This document shows, one piece after another, positions 30,173-38,275 of a stretch of DNA of 64,000 nt. The stretch's first letter is position 1. Every line of letters begins with the position of its first letter. The stretch comes from an uncultured Alphaproteobacteria bacterium (GTDB lineage: Bacteria; Pseudomonadota; Alphaproteobacteria; Rhizobiales; Ancalomicrobiaceae), in NCBI GenBank assembly GCA_937892955.1, contig CALBKH010000096.1, forward strand, positions 1-64,000. The letters are read 5' to 3'. A program made the translations under genes and the position numbers. The notes below the pieces were generated by a model. The model ran no database searches. It had not been told where the DNA came from and saw only the letters and a list, made by a program, of their open reading frames with translations.

Positions 30173-31441
30173 ATGAGACACGTCATCATCGGCAACGGTC
30201 CGACCGGTGTCGTCGCCGCCGAAACCATCCGCAAGAAGAACCCGACCGACGAGATCGTCATCGTCGGCGACGAACACGAGCGGCCCTATTCGCGCATGGC
30301 GATCCCCTACCTGCTGGAGGGCAAGATCGCCGAGAGCGGCACGCTGCTGCGCCACGATCCGCACCATTGGGAACGGACCGGCATCTCCCTCGTCGAAGCG
30401 CGCGCCACCTCGATCGACGCGGCGGCGGGTCGGGTGTCGCTGTCGAACGGCGACGCCCTCCCCTACGACCGGCTGCTGATCGCCACCGGCTCGCACCCCG
30501 TCCGCCCGCCGATCCCGGGTATGGACCTTCCCGACGTCGTCTCCTGTTGGACGCTCGACGACGCCCGCAAGATCCAGGACCGCCTGCGCCCCGGCGCCAA
30601 GGTGCTGCAGATGGGCGCCGGCTTCATCGGCATGATCATCATGGAGGCGATCGCCACCACGGTGAACAAGACCGGCGGCAAGCTCACCGTCGTCGAGATG
30701 GGCGACCGCGTCGTGCCGCGGATGATGACGCCCGAGGCGAGCCGGCTCATCCAGGGCTGGAGCGAGAAGGCCGGCGTCGAGATCCTCTGTTCGACCCGCG
30801 TCGCCTCGGTCGCGGCGAAGGCGAGTGGCGGTCTCACCGTCACCTTCGGCGACGGCGCGTCGCGCGACTTCGACTTCGTCATCTGCGCCACCGGCGTGGT
30901 GCCGACCATCGACTACCTGAAGGGCTCCGGCGTCGAGATCGGCAAGCTCGGCGGCATCGTCGTCGACGCCCGCATGCAGACCACGGTCCCCGACATCTAC
31001 GCCGCCGGCGACTGCACCGAGTCGGTCGATCTCTCCACCGGTGAGTTCATGGTCAACGCCATCCAGCCCAACGCCGCCGATCAGGCGCTGGTCGCCGGCG
31101 CCAACATGGCCGGCGGCGCTGCCCTCACCCGCGGCGGCCTCAGGATGAACGTGCTCGAGACCTTCGGTCTGATCTCCACCTCCTACGGCCAGTGGTGGGG
31201 CGCGGAAGGCGGCGAGCACGTCGAGGAGGTCGACGCCGACGAATTCCGCTACATCCGGCTGGAGTTCATGGGCGATCGAGTGATCGGCGCCACCGTGGTC
31301 GGCCGCACCCACCACATCGGCGCCCTGCGCGGCCTCATCCAGACCGGCGTCAAGTTGACGGCGGAGTGGAAGGCGCGCCTGATGACCGACCCGAACAAGT
31401 TCATGGACGCCTACCTCGCCTGCGGGCAGTCGGCGGCCTGA
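30173..31441 (+). CDS. aorC: FAD/NAD-dependent oxidoreductase subunit (AorC)
   Basis: The 422-aa flavoprotein belongs to the pyridine-nucleotide-disulfide oxidoreductase family. The FAD site GNGPTG is at 7-12, ATGSHPVRPPIPG at 104-116, the NAD site GAGFIG at 148-153, and the second FAD motif IYAAGDCTES at 275-284. In Aromatoleum-type AOR this subunit exchanges electrons with NAD(H). The C-terminal 120 residues, with no redox cysteine pair, are as in NADH-ferredoxin-type reductases. It follows aorB after 83 bases; GGGAG precedes the ATG at 30173. A strong hairpin follows just after the stop. Confidence 0.88.
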   Translation: MRHVIIGNGPTGVVAAETIRKKNPTDEIVIVGDEHERPYSRMAIPYLLEGKIAESGTLLRHDPHHWERTGISLVEARATSIDAAAGRVSLSNGDALPYDRLLIATGSHPVRPPIPGMDLPDVVSCWTLDDARKIQDRLRPGAKVLQMGAGFIGMIIMEAIATTVNKTGGKLTVVEMGDRVVPRMMTPEASRLIQGWSEKAGVEILCSTRVASVAAKASGGLTVTFGDGASRDFDFVICATGVVPTIDYLKGSGVEIGKLGGIVVDARMQTTVPDIYAAGDCTESVDLSTGEFMVNAIQPNAADQALVAGANMAGGAALTRGGLRMNVLETFGLISTSYGQWWGAEGGEHVEEVDADEFRYIRLEFMGDRVIGATVVGRTHHIGALRGLIQTGVKLTAEWKARLMTDPNKFMDAYLACGQSAA

Positions 31442-31444
31442 TCC

Positions 31445-31471
31445 GAGGTTCGAACGATCCGTTCGAGCCTC
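31445..31471 (+). terminator. 12-bp hairpin directly after aorC
   Basis: GAGGTTCGAACG-ATC-CGTTCGAGCCTC forms a 12-bp stem with one G-U pair and a three-base loop, four bases past the aorC stop. There is no strong T-tract (TTCGG follows). It probably lowers expression of the downstream aorD-aorE genes relative to aorABC or stabilises the aorABC message. The rest of 31472-31684 shows no gene. Confidence 0.5.
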
Positions 31472-31684
31472 TTCGGCGGTGCAGCGATGCCGCCTCGCCC
31501 GACGGTGGGCGGCTTCGACGAGGGGGTTCGGCGTCGCGAAGGACCCGCCGAATCCCGAAGCCGAGAAACATGCGAGAAAATACCTAGATCACCCCTTGAT
31601 CCGTCGCATCGTCGCGCCAGATCACAAGACGACGGCGGGGAAACTCGCCGGACGGCTGGTCGAAGGGGGGCCGAGGAGGACCCG

Positions 31685-31987
31685 ATGATCCATTCTCTTC
31701 CGATGAGGGGGTTGGTGCCGGAGACCGGTCGGACCGTGACGATCACGTTCAAGCTCTTCGCCCTGCTCGAGCGCTTCCTGCCCGAGGGTGCGAGCCGCAA
31801 CGAGATCCGACTGTCGGTACCCGACGCCACCACGCCGGGTGCCATCATCGCCGCCCTCGACCTGCCGGTGGCGCTCTGCGCCCTCGTCATCCTCAACGGT
31901 GTCTTCGTCCCTCCGGAGGCCCGTGATACGCAGGCCCTCGTCGACGGCGATGTTCTGGCGATCTGGCCGCCGATCGCCGGTGGCTGA
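31685..31987 (+). CDS. MoaD-like protein with C-terminal Gly-Gly (AorD)
   Basis: The 100-aa beta-grasp protein has TVTITFKLFALLERFLPEGA, the LSVPDATTPGAIIAALDLPVALCALVILNGVF core and ends IWPPIAGG, with the diglycine needed for adenylylation and thiocarboxylate formation by MoeB. MoaD is the small subunit of molybdopterin synthase. A paralogue in this position is known in AOR operons and is thought to serve the tungsten cofactor. GAGGAGGA lies 5-6 bases before the ATG at 31685. Its 3' end overlaps the next gene by eight bases. It follows aorC after a hairpin, so it may be expressed at a lower level. Confidence 0.85.
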   Translation: MIHSLPMRGLVPETGRTVTITFKLFALLERFLPEGASRNEIRLSVPDATTPGAIIAALDLPVALCALVILNGVFVPPEARDTQALVDGDVLAIWPPIAGG

Positions 31988-32330
31988 TCGCATCAATCCC
32001 CCGCAAGGCAACTGGCCCCTGGTTCCCTCCCCGGAACCGGGGGTCTTCGTCGTGACCTACGAGATGGCGTTGACGCCGGCCGAACTGCACCGGCTGGCGG
32101 TGCATCTCGACGGCGGGGCGGAGATGGAACGCGGCGAGCGCTTCGCCGCGGCGCGTCTCGCCGACGGGAGGGCATGGCGGATCACGCTGGGTCCCGAACG
32201 CGAGCGCCGCATCGCCCTGATGCGCTTCCCCATCTGCGACGCCGAGATCCGCCTCGAAGGCTTCGAACGCCCGGCGGCCGATGCCTTCCTGACGCGGTTC
32301 CACAAGGTCTTCCAGAAGGGCGGCGGCTGA
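31980..32330 (+). CDS. Small conserved-position protein after aorD (AorE position), unknown function
   Basis: I do not recognise a domain in this 116-aa protein. It reads as a compact alpha/beta protein: VFVVTYEMALTPAEL, LAVHLDGGAEMERGERFAAARLADGRAWRITLGPERERRIALMRFPICDAEIRLEGFERPAADAFLTRFHKVFQKGGG, with one Cys and no signal peptide or membrane segment. GTG at 31980 overlaps the aorD stop; no nearer start codon exists in this frame until Met39, so the GTG is preferred although the ribosome site is weak. Position and coupling with the MoaD-like gene suggest a cofactor-related or AOR-assembly role, which is inference. The frame is clearly coding: the upstream continuation is low-quality shadow sequence. 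Confidence 0.65.
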   Translation: MADRINPPQGNWPLVPSPEPGVFVVTYEMALTPAELHRLAVHLDGGAEMERGERFAAARLADGRAWRITLGPERERRIALMRFPICDAEIRLEGFERPAADAFLTRFHKVFQKGGG

Positions 32331-32334
32331 CCCC

Positions 32335-32349
32335 GCGGGGTGTCCCCGC
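32335..32349. terminator. Short GC hairpin between convergent aor and liv/quiC operons
   Basis: GCGGGG-TGT-CCCCGC in a 33-base gap between two convergent operons. It is small and without T-tract on either strand; a bidirectional terminator is plausible by position. Confidence 0.3.
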
Positions 32350-32363
32350 CCGCGACGCCGCGA

Positions 32364-33425
32364 TCAGTCGACCGCCTCGACTTCGACGCTGCCGCCGTCG
32401 CGCGCCGCCCGCGCAATCGCCTCGATCACCGCCAGGGTGCGGGCGCCGTCGACGAGGCTGCAACGCGGCGTCTCGCCGTCTCGGATCACCCGGCGGAAAT
32501 GGGCGACCTGCTCGACGAGCGGGTCGACCGGCTCGGGGGCGAGCGACGAGCGCTCGAGCGGCTCCCACCATCCCGCCTTCGTGCCGTAGCGCCACAGCGT
32601 CAGGTCGGGCAGCGACAGCGCCCCGCGGGTGCCGGCGATGTGGAAACAGTGCTCGCTCTGCCGCGGATAGACCGGCGCCTCGCCCGCTGTCATCTCCCAA
32701 CTCCACGGCGCCGCGGCGGTGTCGGAGAGGAGGAAGGTGCCGAGTGCCCCGCCGGCGAAGCGAACCAGCACCGCGGCGGTGTCCTCGACCTCGAAGCCGC
32801 GACGGACGTTCGAGGTGATCGCCTGGACATGCGTGATCTCGCCGACGATGGCGCGGATCAGATCGACATCGTGGACGAGGTTGATCAGGATCGGTCCGGC
32901 GCCGGCACGACGACGCCAGGCGACATCGAAATAGTCGTCGGGTTTGAGGAACAGGGTGAGCCCGGAGACCGCCACCGGCGTGCCGATGTCGCCGCGCGCC
33001 ACGATCTCCTGCGCGCCGCGCACGATCGAGCCGTGGCGGCGGTGATGGCCGACGAGCACCGGCACCCCGACGTCCCGGGCCGCTGCGATCATCCGCCGGG
33101 CGGCGGCGAGATCGCCGGCCACCGGCTTCTCGACCAGCAGCGGCAGGCGATGAGCGAGGACCGCGAGGGTGCCCTCCTCGTGCAGCTGATTGGGCGTGGC
33201 GAGGATCACCCCTTCCGGCCGGGTGTCGGTGATCGCCCGTTCGAGATCGGCGAAATGCGGTGCGCCGTATTCGGCGGCGACGGTCGCCCCGGCGACGGCC
33301 GGATCGACGATGCCGACGAGCCGACACATGGGATCGGCGGCGAGACGCGCCGCATGGACGCGGCCGATCAGCCCGGCGCCGACGAGGAGGATGCGGACGG
33401 GTTCGGTGGATCCGCTGGTGTTCAT
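32364..33425 (-). CDS. Gfo/Idh/MocA family dehydrogenase
   Basis: The 353-aa NAD(P)-dependent oxidoreductase has a Rossmann domain with GAGLIG at 16-21 and the family EKP motif at 99-101 (LLVEKPVAG). The catalytic-type histidine lies in NLVHDVDL (about 187), and a C-terminal beta-sheet domain follows. It is the last gene of an operon that begins with a 3-dehydroshikimate dehydratase and contains an importer. A role as a quinate/shikimate- or related cyclitol-type dehydrogenase is therefore likely, but the exact substrate is inferred from context. ATG at 33425; 44 bases after livF. Confidence 0.85.
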   Translation of the reverse strand: MNTSGSTEPVRILLVGAGLIGRVHAARLAADPMCRLVGIVDPAVAGATVAAEYGAPHFADLERAITDTRPEGVILATPNQLHEEGTLAVLAHRLPLLVEKPVAGDLAAARRMIAAARDVGVPVLVGHHRRHGSIVRGAQEIVARGDIGTPVAVSGLTLFLKPDDYFDVAWRRRAGAGPILINLVHDVDLIRAIVGEITHVQAITSNVRRGFEVEDTAAVLVRFAGGALGTFLLSDTAAAPWSWEMTAGEAPVYPRQSEHCFHIAGTRGALSLPDLTLWRYGTKAGWWEPLERSSLAPEPVDPLVEQVAHFRRVIRDGETPRCSLVDGARTLAVIEAIARAARDGGSVEVEAVD

Positions 33426-33469
33426 CGATCGATCGCTCCCTCCCGCCTGCCGAACGTCGCTCGTCGTCG

Positions 33470-34213
33470 TCACGCCGCCGCCTCGGCGAGCGAACCGCCG
33501 AGGAAGAGCTGGCCGACGCGCGGGTCGTTCAGGATCTTGTCGGCCCGGTCGAACATACGCGTCCGGCCGAGCTCGAGCACCAGTCCCCAATCGGACATCG
33601 CCAGCGCCGAACGGGCGTTCTGCTCGATCATCAGGATCGAGACGCCCTGGTCGCGCTGTTCGATGAGGAAGCGGAAGGTCTCCTCGACGAGCAGCGGCGA
33701 CAGGCCGATCGACGGCTCGTCGATGAGGATCAGCTTCGGGTCGAGCAGCAGGCCGCGGGCGATCTCGAGCTGCTTCTGTTGTCCCCCCGACAGCGTCCCG
33801 GCCTGGACGTCGCGCTTCTCGCGCAGCGCCGGGAAGCGGTCGAGCGCCTTGTCGATCCGGGCCGGCATGTCGGTGAGGCCGCGCCCGGCGGCGATGCCGC
33901 CGAGCTCGATGTTGTGGAACACCGACAGCTCCGGGAAGATGTTGCGGCCCTGCGGCACGTAACAGATCCCCGCCTCCAGCAGGGCGCGCGGTTCGAGGTT
34001 GGTGACGTCGCGCCCGGCGTACGCGACGCGCCCCTCCCGCGCGCGAAGAAGCCCGAACAACGTCTTGAAGACGGTGGACTTTCCCGCGCCGTTCGGGCCG
34101 ATCACGGTGGTGATCGAGCCCTTCGGAACTTCGAAGGTGGTGCCGTTGAGGATGGTCATCTTGCCGTAGCCGGCGACGAGACCTTCGACCCTCAGGATCG
34201 GTTCTTCGCTCAT
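33470..34213 (-). CDS. livF: Branched-chain-type ABC transporter ATP-binding protein LivF
   Basis: The 247-aa ATPase of the HAAT (Liv) importer family. Walker A GPNGAGKST (residues 37-45), signature LSGGQQKQLEIARGL, Walker B LILIDEPS, and the H-loop replaced by the LivF-type IEQNARSAL. The N-terminal LRVEGLVAGYGKMTILNG is the usual LivF start. It partners with LivG on LivHM. The transported compound is probably an aromatic or cyclic precursor rather than an amino acid, judged by the operon. Three bases after livG. Confidence 0.92.
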   Translation of the reverse strand: MSEEPILRVEGLVAGYGKMTILNGTTFEVPKGSITTVIGPNGAGKSTVFKTLFGLLRAREGRVAYAGRDVTNLEPRALLEAGICYVPQGRNIFPELSVFHNIELGGIAAGRGLTDMPARIDKALDRFPALREKRDVQAGTLSGGQQKQLEIARGLLLDPKLILIDEPSIGLSPLLVEETFRFLIEQRDQGVSILMIEQNARSALAMSDWGLVLELGRTRMFDRADKILNDPRVGQLFLGGSLAEAAA

Positions 34214-34216
34214 GGC

Positions 34217-34960
34217 TCAGTGTCCCAGATAGGCTTCGACGACGGCCGGATCGGCACGGACTTCGGCCGGTGTTCCCTGCGCCAACACCCGGCCCTCGGC
34301 CATGACGACGACGCGCGAGCACAGGCTCATGACGAAGTCCATGTTGTGTTCGATGACGACGAAGGTCGCCCCCTGCTCGCGGTTGATCGCCTCCAGCCGC
34401 TCCTTCAGCGCCGCCAGCATGGTCGGGTTGACGCCGCCGGCCGGCTCGTCGAGCAGCACCAGCTTCGGCCCGGCCATGAAGGCCATCGCCGCGTCGAGCA
34501 GCTTCTGCTGGCCGTAGGAGAGGCCGCCGGCCTTCTGATCGGCGAGATGATCGAGCTCGAAGAAGGCGATCATCCGATTCGCCGCATCGGTGAGCCCGGC
34601 ATCGCCGCGGCCGAAGAGGCGGGAGAGCTTGGTGCCCCGGTGCTCCTGGCCGGCGAGGATGAGGTTCTCGCGCACCGACAGGGTCGGGAAGACCTGGAGG
34701 AGCTGAAAGGTGCGGCTGACGCCGAGCTTGGCGAGCTCGGACGGGTAGAGGCCGGTGACCGGCCGCCCCTCCAAGAGCACCTCGCCGTCGGTCGGCGTGA
34801 GCTGGCCGAGGATGCAGTTGAACAGGGTCGACTTGCCGCAACCGTTGGGGCCGATGATGCCGAGGATCTCGCCCTTGTTCACGTGGAAGTCGACACCGTC
34901 GACGGCGCGGATGCCGCCGAAGTACTTCCGCATGCCCTTCACTTCGAGAACGCGGGTCAT
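34217..34960 (-). CDS. livG: Branched-chain-type ABC transporter ATP-binding protein LivG
   Basis: The 247-aa ATPase with the N-terminal LEVKGMRKYFGGIRAVDGVDF, Walker A GPNGCGKSTLFN, the LivG-specific GVSRTFQLLQVFPTLSVRENL segment, signature LSYGQQKLLDAAMA, Walker B LVLLDEPAGGVNP and IEHNMDFVM (H-loop). The length is normal. Its ATG overlaps the livM stop (ATGA), and livF follows within three bases, so the ATPase genes are translationally coupled to the permeases. Confidence 0.92.
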   Translation of the reverse strand: MTRVLEVKGMRKYFGGIRAVDGVDFHVNKGEILGIIGPNGCGKSTLFNCILGQLTPTDGEVLLEGRPVTGLYPSELAKLGVSRTFQLLQVFPTLSVRENLILAGQEHRGTKLSRLFGRGDAGLTDAANRMIAFFELDHLADQKAGGLSYGQQKLLDAAMAFMAGPKLVLLDEPAGGVNPTMLAALKERLEAINREQGATFVVIEHNMDFVMSLCSRVVVMAEGRVLAQGTPAEVRADPAVVEAYLGH

Positions 34961-35961
34961 CGGGCCTCACTCCCCTCCAGCATCGGACGGGCGGCGGCGC
35001 GCATCTCGGCAGCACGGCGTTGAGCCACGTGTTCGCGAGCGCGCTCGACGAGGCCGAGGATCCCGGTCGGGCTGAACACCAAGAGGATCAGCACCACCGA
35101 GGCGTAGACCAGCAGGTACCAGCCGCCGGTGGCGCGCAAGAGTTCCGGCAGCACGAAGGAGAGGAAAGCGCCGACGAACGGGCCGAGGAAGAAGCCCGAA
35201 CCGCCGACCACCACCGTCAGCAGCATGACGAAGGAGGCGGAGATGGCGAAGGGCGCCGGATCGATGAACTCGACCAGCGGCGCATAGAGCGCCCCGGCGA
35301 AACCGCCCCAGGCGGAACCGATGGCGAAGGCGAGGAGCGTGTAGGTGCGGATGTCGACGCCGAGCGAAGCCGCCCGCATCCAGTTCTCGCGCAGCGCCTG
35401 GAAGGCGCGGCCCCAGGGCGACCGCAACAGCCACCACATGGCCAGCGACAGCCCCACCGTCACCACCAGCACGAAGCGGTAGAACGGCAGGGCGCGCGAC
35501 AGGTCGAGCCCGAAGATCACCGGTCGCGGGATGTTGGAGAAGCCGTAGACGCCGCCGGTCAGCCATTCCTCGTTGCGGGCGACGAGGAAGACGAACATGG
35601 CGAAGGCCAGCGTCACGAAGGCGAGATGGTGGAACTTGACCCTGAGCGCCGGAAAGCCGAGGACGACGCCGACGCCGAAGGACAGCGCCCCCGAGACGAG
35701 AAAGGCGACCGGCCACGCCACGCCGTGGTTCTTGGTGAGGATCGCCGTCGTGTAGGCGCCGATGCCGACGAAGGCCGCCTGGGCGAGCGATTTCAGGCCG
35801 GCGTAGCCGAGGGTGAGGTTCAGCCCCATGGCGGCGATCGCCATCACCAGCCACAGCGACACGACGTAGAGGCCGTAGGCCTTGAAGCCGACCGGGATGA
35901 ACCACAGGAGCGGCGCGGCGATCGCGATCACCACGAGATTCGGGTCGAGGCGGCGGATCAT
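34957..35961 (-). CDS. livM: Branched-chain-type ABC transporter permease LivM
   Basis: The 334-aa inner-membrane permease with about nine to ten helices. The characteristic GLNLTLGYAGLKSLAQAAFVGIGAYTTAIL and LRSPWGRAFQALRENWMRAASLGVDIRTYTLLAFAIGSAWGGFAGALYA (the EAA-like coupling loop) and GGSGFFLGPFVGAF segments are present. The ATG at 35961 begins MIRRLDPNL. It overlaps both livH and livG by four bases. Usually the frame can be read further upstream, but that sequence only shadows livH. Confidence 0.92.
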   Translation of the reverse strand: MIRRLDPNLVVIAIAAPLLWFIPVGFKAYGLYVVSLWLVMAIAAMGLNLTLGYAGLKSLAQAAFVGIGAYTTAILTKNHGVAWPVAFLVSGALSFGVGVVLGFPALRVKFHHLAFVTLAFAMFVFLVARNEEWLTGGVYGFSNIPRPVIFGLDLSRALPFYRFVLVVTVGLSLAMWWLLRSPWGRAFQALRENWMRAASLGVDIRTYTLLAFAIGSAWGGFAGALYAPLVEFIDPAPFAISASFVMLLTVVVGGSGFFLGPFVGAFLSFVLPELLRATGGWYLLVYASVVLILLVFSPTGILGLVERAREHVAQRRAAEMRAAARPMLEGSEAR

Positions 35962-36836
35962 ACGGTGCGCTCCTCGCGACGGCCGAGAAGACCCTCGGGC
36001 TTGAACAGGATGAAGACGACGAGGAGGCCGAGCGGCACGGCGGTGCGGTAGCCCGACGAGACGTAGGCCGCGGCGAGATTGTCGACGAGGCCGACGATGA
36101 ACCCGCCGGCGAGCGCGCCGCGCACCTGATTGAAGCCGCCGACGATCGCCGCGATGAAGGCGGAGAGGCCGATGACCTCGCCGTTGGAGAACTTGGCCAG
36201 ATAGATCGGCGAGATCAGGTACGAGGCGAACACCGCCAGCCCGGCGTTGATCAGGAAGGTCAACAGGATCATCCGCTCGACGCGGACGCCGAGGATGCGG
36301 GCGACCGTCGGGTTCTGCGCCGTCGCTTGCATGGTGCGGCCGAGCCGGGTGCGGGTGACGAAGAGCTGCAGCGCCACGATCGCGGCGATCGCCACGACGA
36401 AGACGGCGACGTCGCGGAGCGACACCGCCGCGCCGAGGAGCGAGAACGTGCCCTCCGGCACCATCGACGGGAACTGCGCCGCCTGCGCGGAGTAGCCGTC
36501 CTTCGCCCCTTCCTTCATCAGGATCGACAGCGCCATGGTGGCGATGGCGAGCGGCAGCACCCCGTGCTTCAGCATCGGGTCGACCAGGAAACGCTTGAAG
36601 CCGACGCCGAAGAGCAGGAGGAACACGGCCGTCGCCAGCATCGCCGCCGCCCAGAACGGCAGATGCAGCAGATCGCGGGCGGCGAGCGCCAGGATCGCCG
36701 GCAGCATGACGAACTCGCCTTGGGCGAAGTTGATCGTCTGCGAGGTCTGCCAGACCAGGGTGAAGCCGATCGCCGCGAGCGCGTAGATCGCGCCCGTGGC
36801 GAGACCGGCGACCAGCAGCTGGAGGAACTGATCCAT
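35958..36836 (-). CDS. livH: Branched-chain-type ABC transporter permease LivH
   Basis: The 292-aa permease with LVAGLATGAIYALAAIGFTLVWQTSQTINFAQGEFVML at the N-terminus, TRLGRTMQATAQNPTVARILGVRVERMILLTFLINAGLAVFASYL (coupling loop) and SAFIAAIVGGFNQVRGALAGGFIVGLVDN near the end, all diagnostic of LivH. About eight helices. The 196-base gap from the binding-protein gene contains several hairpins; the other junctions in the operon are overlapping. Confidence 0.92.
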   Translation of the reverse strand: MDQFLQLLVAGLATGAIYALAAIGFTLVWQTSQTINFAQGEFVMLPAILALAARDLLHLPFWAAAMLATAVFLLLFGVGFKRFLVDPMLKHGVLPLAIATMALSILMKEGAKDGYSAQAAQFPSMVPEGTFSLLGAAVSLRDVAVFVVAIAAIVALQLFVTRTRLGRTMQATAQNPTVARILGVRVERMILLTFLINAGLAVFASYLISPIYLAKFSNGEVIGLSAFIAAIVGGFNQVRGALAGGFIVGLVDNLAAAYVSSGYRTAVPLGLLVVFILFKPEGLLGRREERTV

Positions 36837-36986
36837 CGGGGAACCTCGGGGTTCGGTGGCCCGGCCGCGCCGCGTCCCTCGCCGTTCGGGAAATGCCGCC
36901 GCATCCACCGGTCGGGCGTCGCGGTGGACATCCGCTCTTCGGAAGAGACGGGCGGGAGGACGATGTCCCCCCCGCGCCGTCAGGTG

Positions 36987-37018
36987 CGGCATTCGTCGTG
37001 GGAGTTCGGCGGATGCCG
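36987..37018 (-). terminator. Hairpin after the solute-binding-protein gene
   Basis: A 12-base inverted repeat (CGGCATTCGTCG / CGGCGGATGCCG in plus-strand sequence) with two imperfect pairs begins 15 bases past the stop of the binding-protein gene. Further inverted repeats follow (TCCACCG/CGGTGGA at 36904-36928 and CTCTTC/GAAGAG at 36935-36947). Partial termination or 3'-end protection here would give more binding protein than permease, a common pattern in ABC importer operons. Confidence 0.4.
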
Positions 37019-37032
37019 GTCACGGAGCCGGA

Positions 37033-38169
37033 TCAGGGGTTGATCATCGGCAGGACCTTGGTGATCACTTGGCGGCCGTCCTTGACCTCGGCGAGGAAGC
37101 TCTCGCGGTCGACGTCGCCGACGTCGTTCCACTTGGTCTCGATGAGGATGCCGGGGACATCCTTCGGCGAGATCCGGAAGCCGTGCATGGTCTTCATCAG
37201 GGCTTCACGGTCGAAGGAGCCGTTCTTCTCGGTGGCGGTCTTGATCGCCCACACCGAGGTGTAGCCTTTGATGCCGTTGTGGTCGGACTTGTAGTTGTAC
37301 TTGGCCTGAAAGGCGTCGGAGAAGGTCTTGAAGCCGGGGATCGGCGCATCGACCGACAGACCGACGTGACCCTTGACGCCGTTGGCGGCGTCGCCGGCCA
37401 GTTCGATCACCTTGGCGCCGAGCAGTGTGGTCTCGCCGACCAGCGGCTTGTCGATGCCCTGCTGCTTGGCGGCGCGCAGGAAGCGGGCGCTCTCTTCTTC
37501 GTTGAGATAGACGAACACCGCGTCGGCGTTCGAGCCCTTCACCTTGATGGCGTCGGCGGCGAAATCGGCCTGACCGGATTCGGTGGCGATGTCGGCGGCC
37601 ACCGCGATGCCGCGCTTCTGCAGCTCGGGGATCATCGCGTCGCGGCCGCCCTTGCCGAAGTCGTTGTTGACCCAGACGATCGCCACCGACTTGGCCTTGA
37701 GGTCGTCGCGGAACCAGTTGGCGAGCTTGGGCATCGCGTCGGCCTGATTGAGCGACGAGCGGAAGAGATAGGGGTTGCCCTGCTTGGTCAGTGAGGCCGC
37801 CTCGCCGCCGACGAACTGCGGCACACCGGCCTTCTGGGCGATCTGCATCGAGGCGCCGATCGGGCCGGAGAACACCGGTCCGAGGACGACGTAGGTGCCC
37901 TCGTCGATGGCGCGCTGCACGGCGGCGCGGGTGTTGCCCGGGTTGGTCTGGGTGTCGTAGTGGGCGATGTCGATCTTCTTGCCGAGGATGCCGCCCTTGG
38001 CGTTGATCTCGGCGACGGCGAGGTCGACGCCGTTCTTCCAGTTGGTGCCGGCGGTGGCGCCCGCGCCGGAGAGCTCGATGACGTCGATCAGCTTGACGCT
38101 GTCCTCGGCCGCGGCCGGGACGACGAAGGCGACGGTGGCGAAGAGAGCCGCGGCGAAGGTGATTTTCAT
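37033..38169 (-). CDS. Branched-chain-type ABC transporter substrate-binding protein
   Basis: The 378-aa periplasmic LivJ-like protein (peripla_BP_6 family). Residues 1-21 are a Sec signal peptide ending AAA|ED; the mature domain starts VKLIDVIELSGAGATAGTNWKNGVDLAVAEINAKGGILGKKIDI and has the typical two-lobed Leu/Ile/Val-binding layout. The ligand is not evident; because the operon also encodes a dehydroshikimate dehydratase, quinate, shikimate or a hydroaromatic acid is more likely than an amino acid (inference). GGGAGG precedes the ATG at 38169. It follows quiC by 106 bases, including a GACGGT/ACCGTC hairpin at 38191-38209. Confidence 0.9.
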   Translation of the reverse strand: MKITFAAALFATVAFVVPAAAEDSVKLIDVIELSGAGATAGTNWKNGVDLAVAEINAKGGILGKKIDIAHYDTQTNPGNTRAAVQRAIDEGTYVVLGPVFSGPIGASMQIAQKAGVPQFVGGEAASLTKQGNPYLFRSSLNQADAMPKLANWFRDDLKAKSVAIVWVNNDFGKGGRDAMIPELQKRGIAVAADIATESGQADFAADAIKVKGSNADAVFVYLNEEESARFLRAAKQQGIDKPLVGETTLLGAKVIELAGDAANGVKGHVGLSVDAPIPGFKTFSDAFQAKYNYKSDHNGIKGYTSVWAIKTATEKNGSFDREALMKTMHGFRISPKDVPGILIETKWNDVGDVDRESFLAEVKDGRQVITKVLPMINP

Positions 38170-38275
38170 TTCGGTTTCCTCCCGGTGACGGACGGTTCGT
38201 TGGACCGTCTCTCGTGTGGATCCCGGCCCGGGCGGGGTCGAGATCGATGGCGTGAAGTCGACCCTCGAGCCGCCC

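Noticed and set aside
22775..32363. tRNA-Asp as the attachment site of a genomic island carrying the AOR module
   Set aside because: I found no second copy of the tRNA 3' end at the other side, no integrase and no obvious change in codon use; the idea is possible but unsupported in this window.
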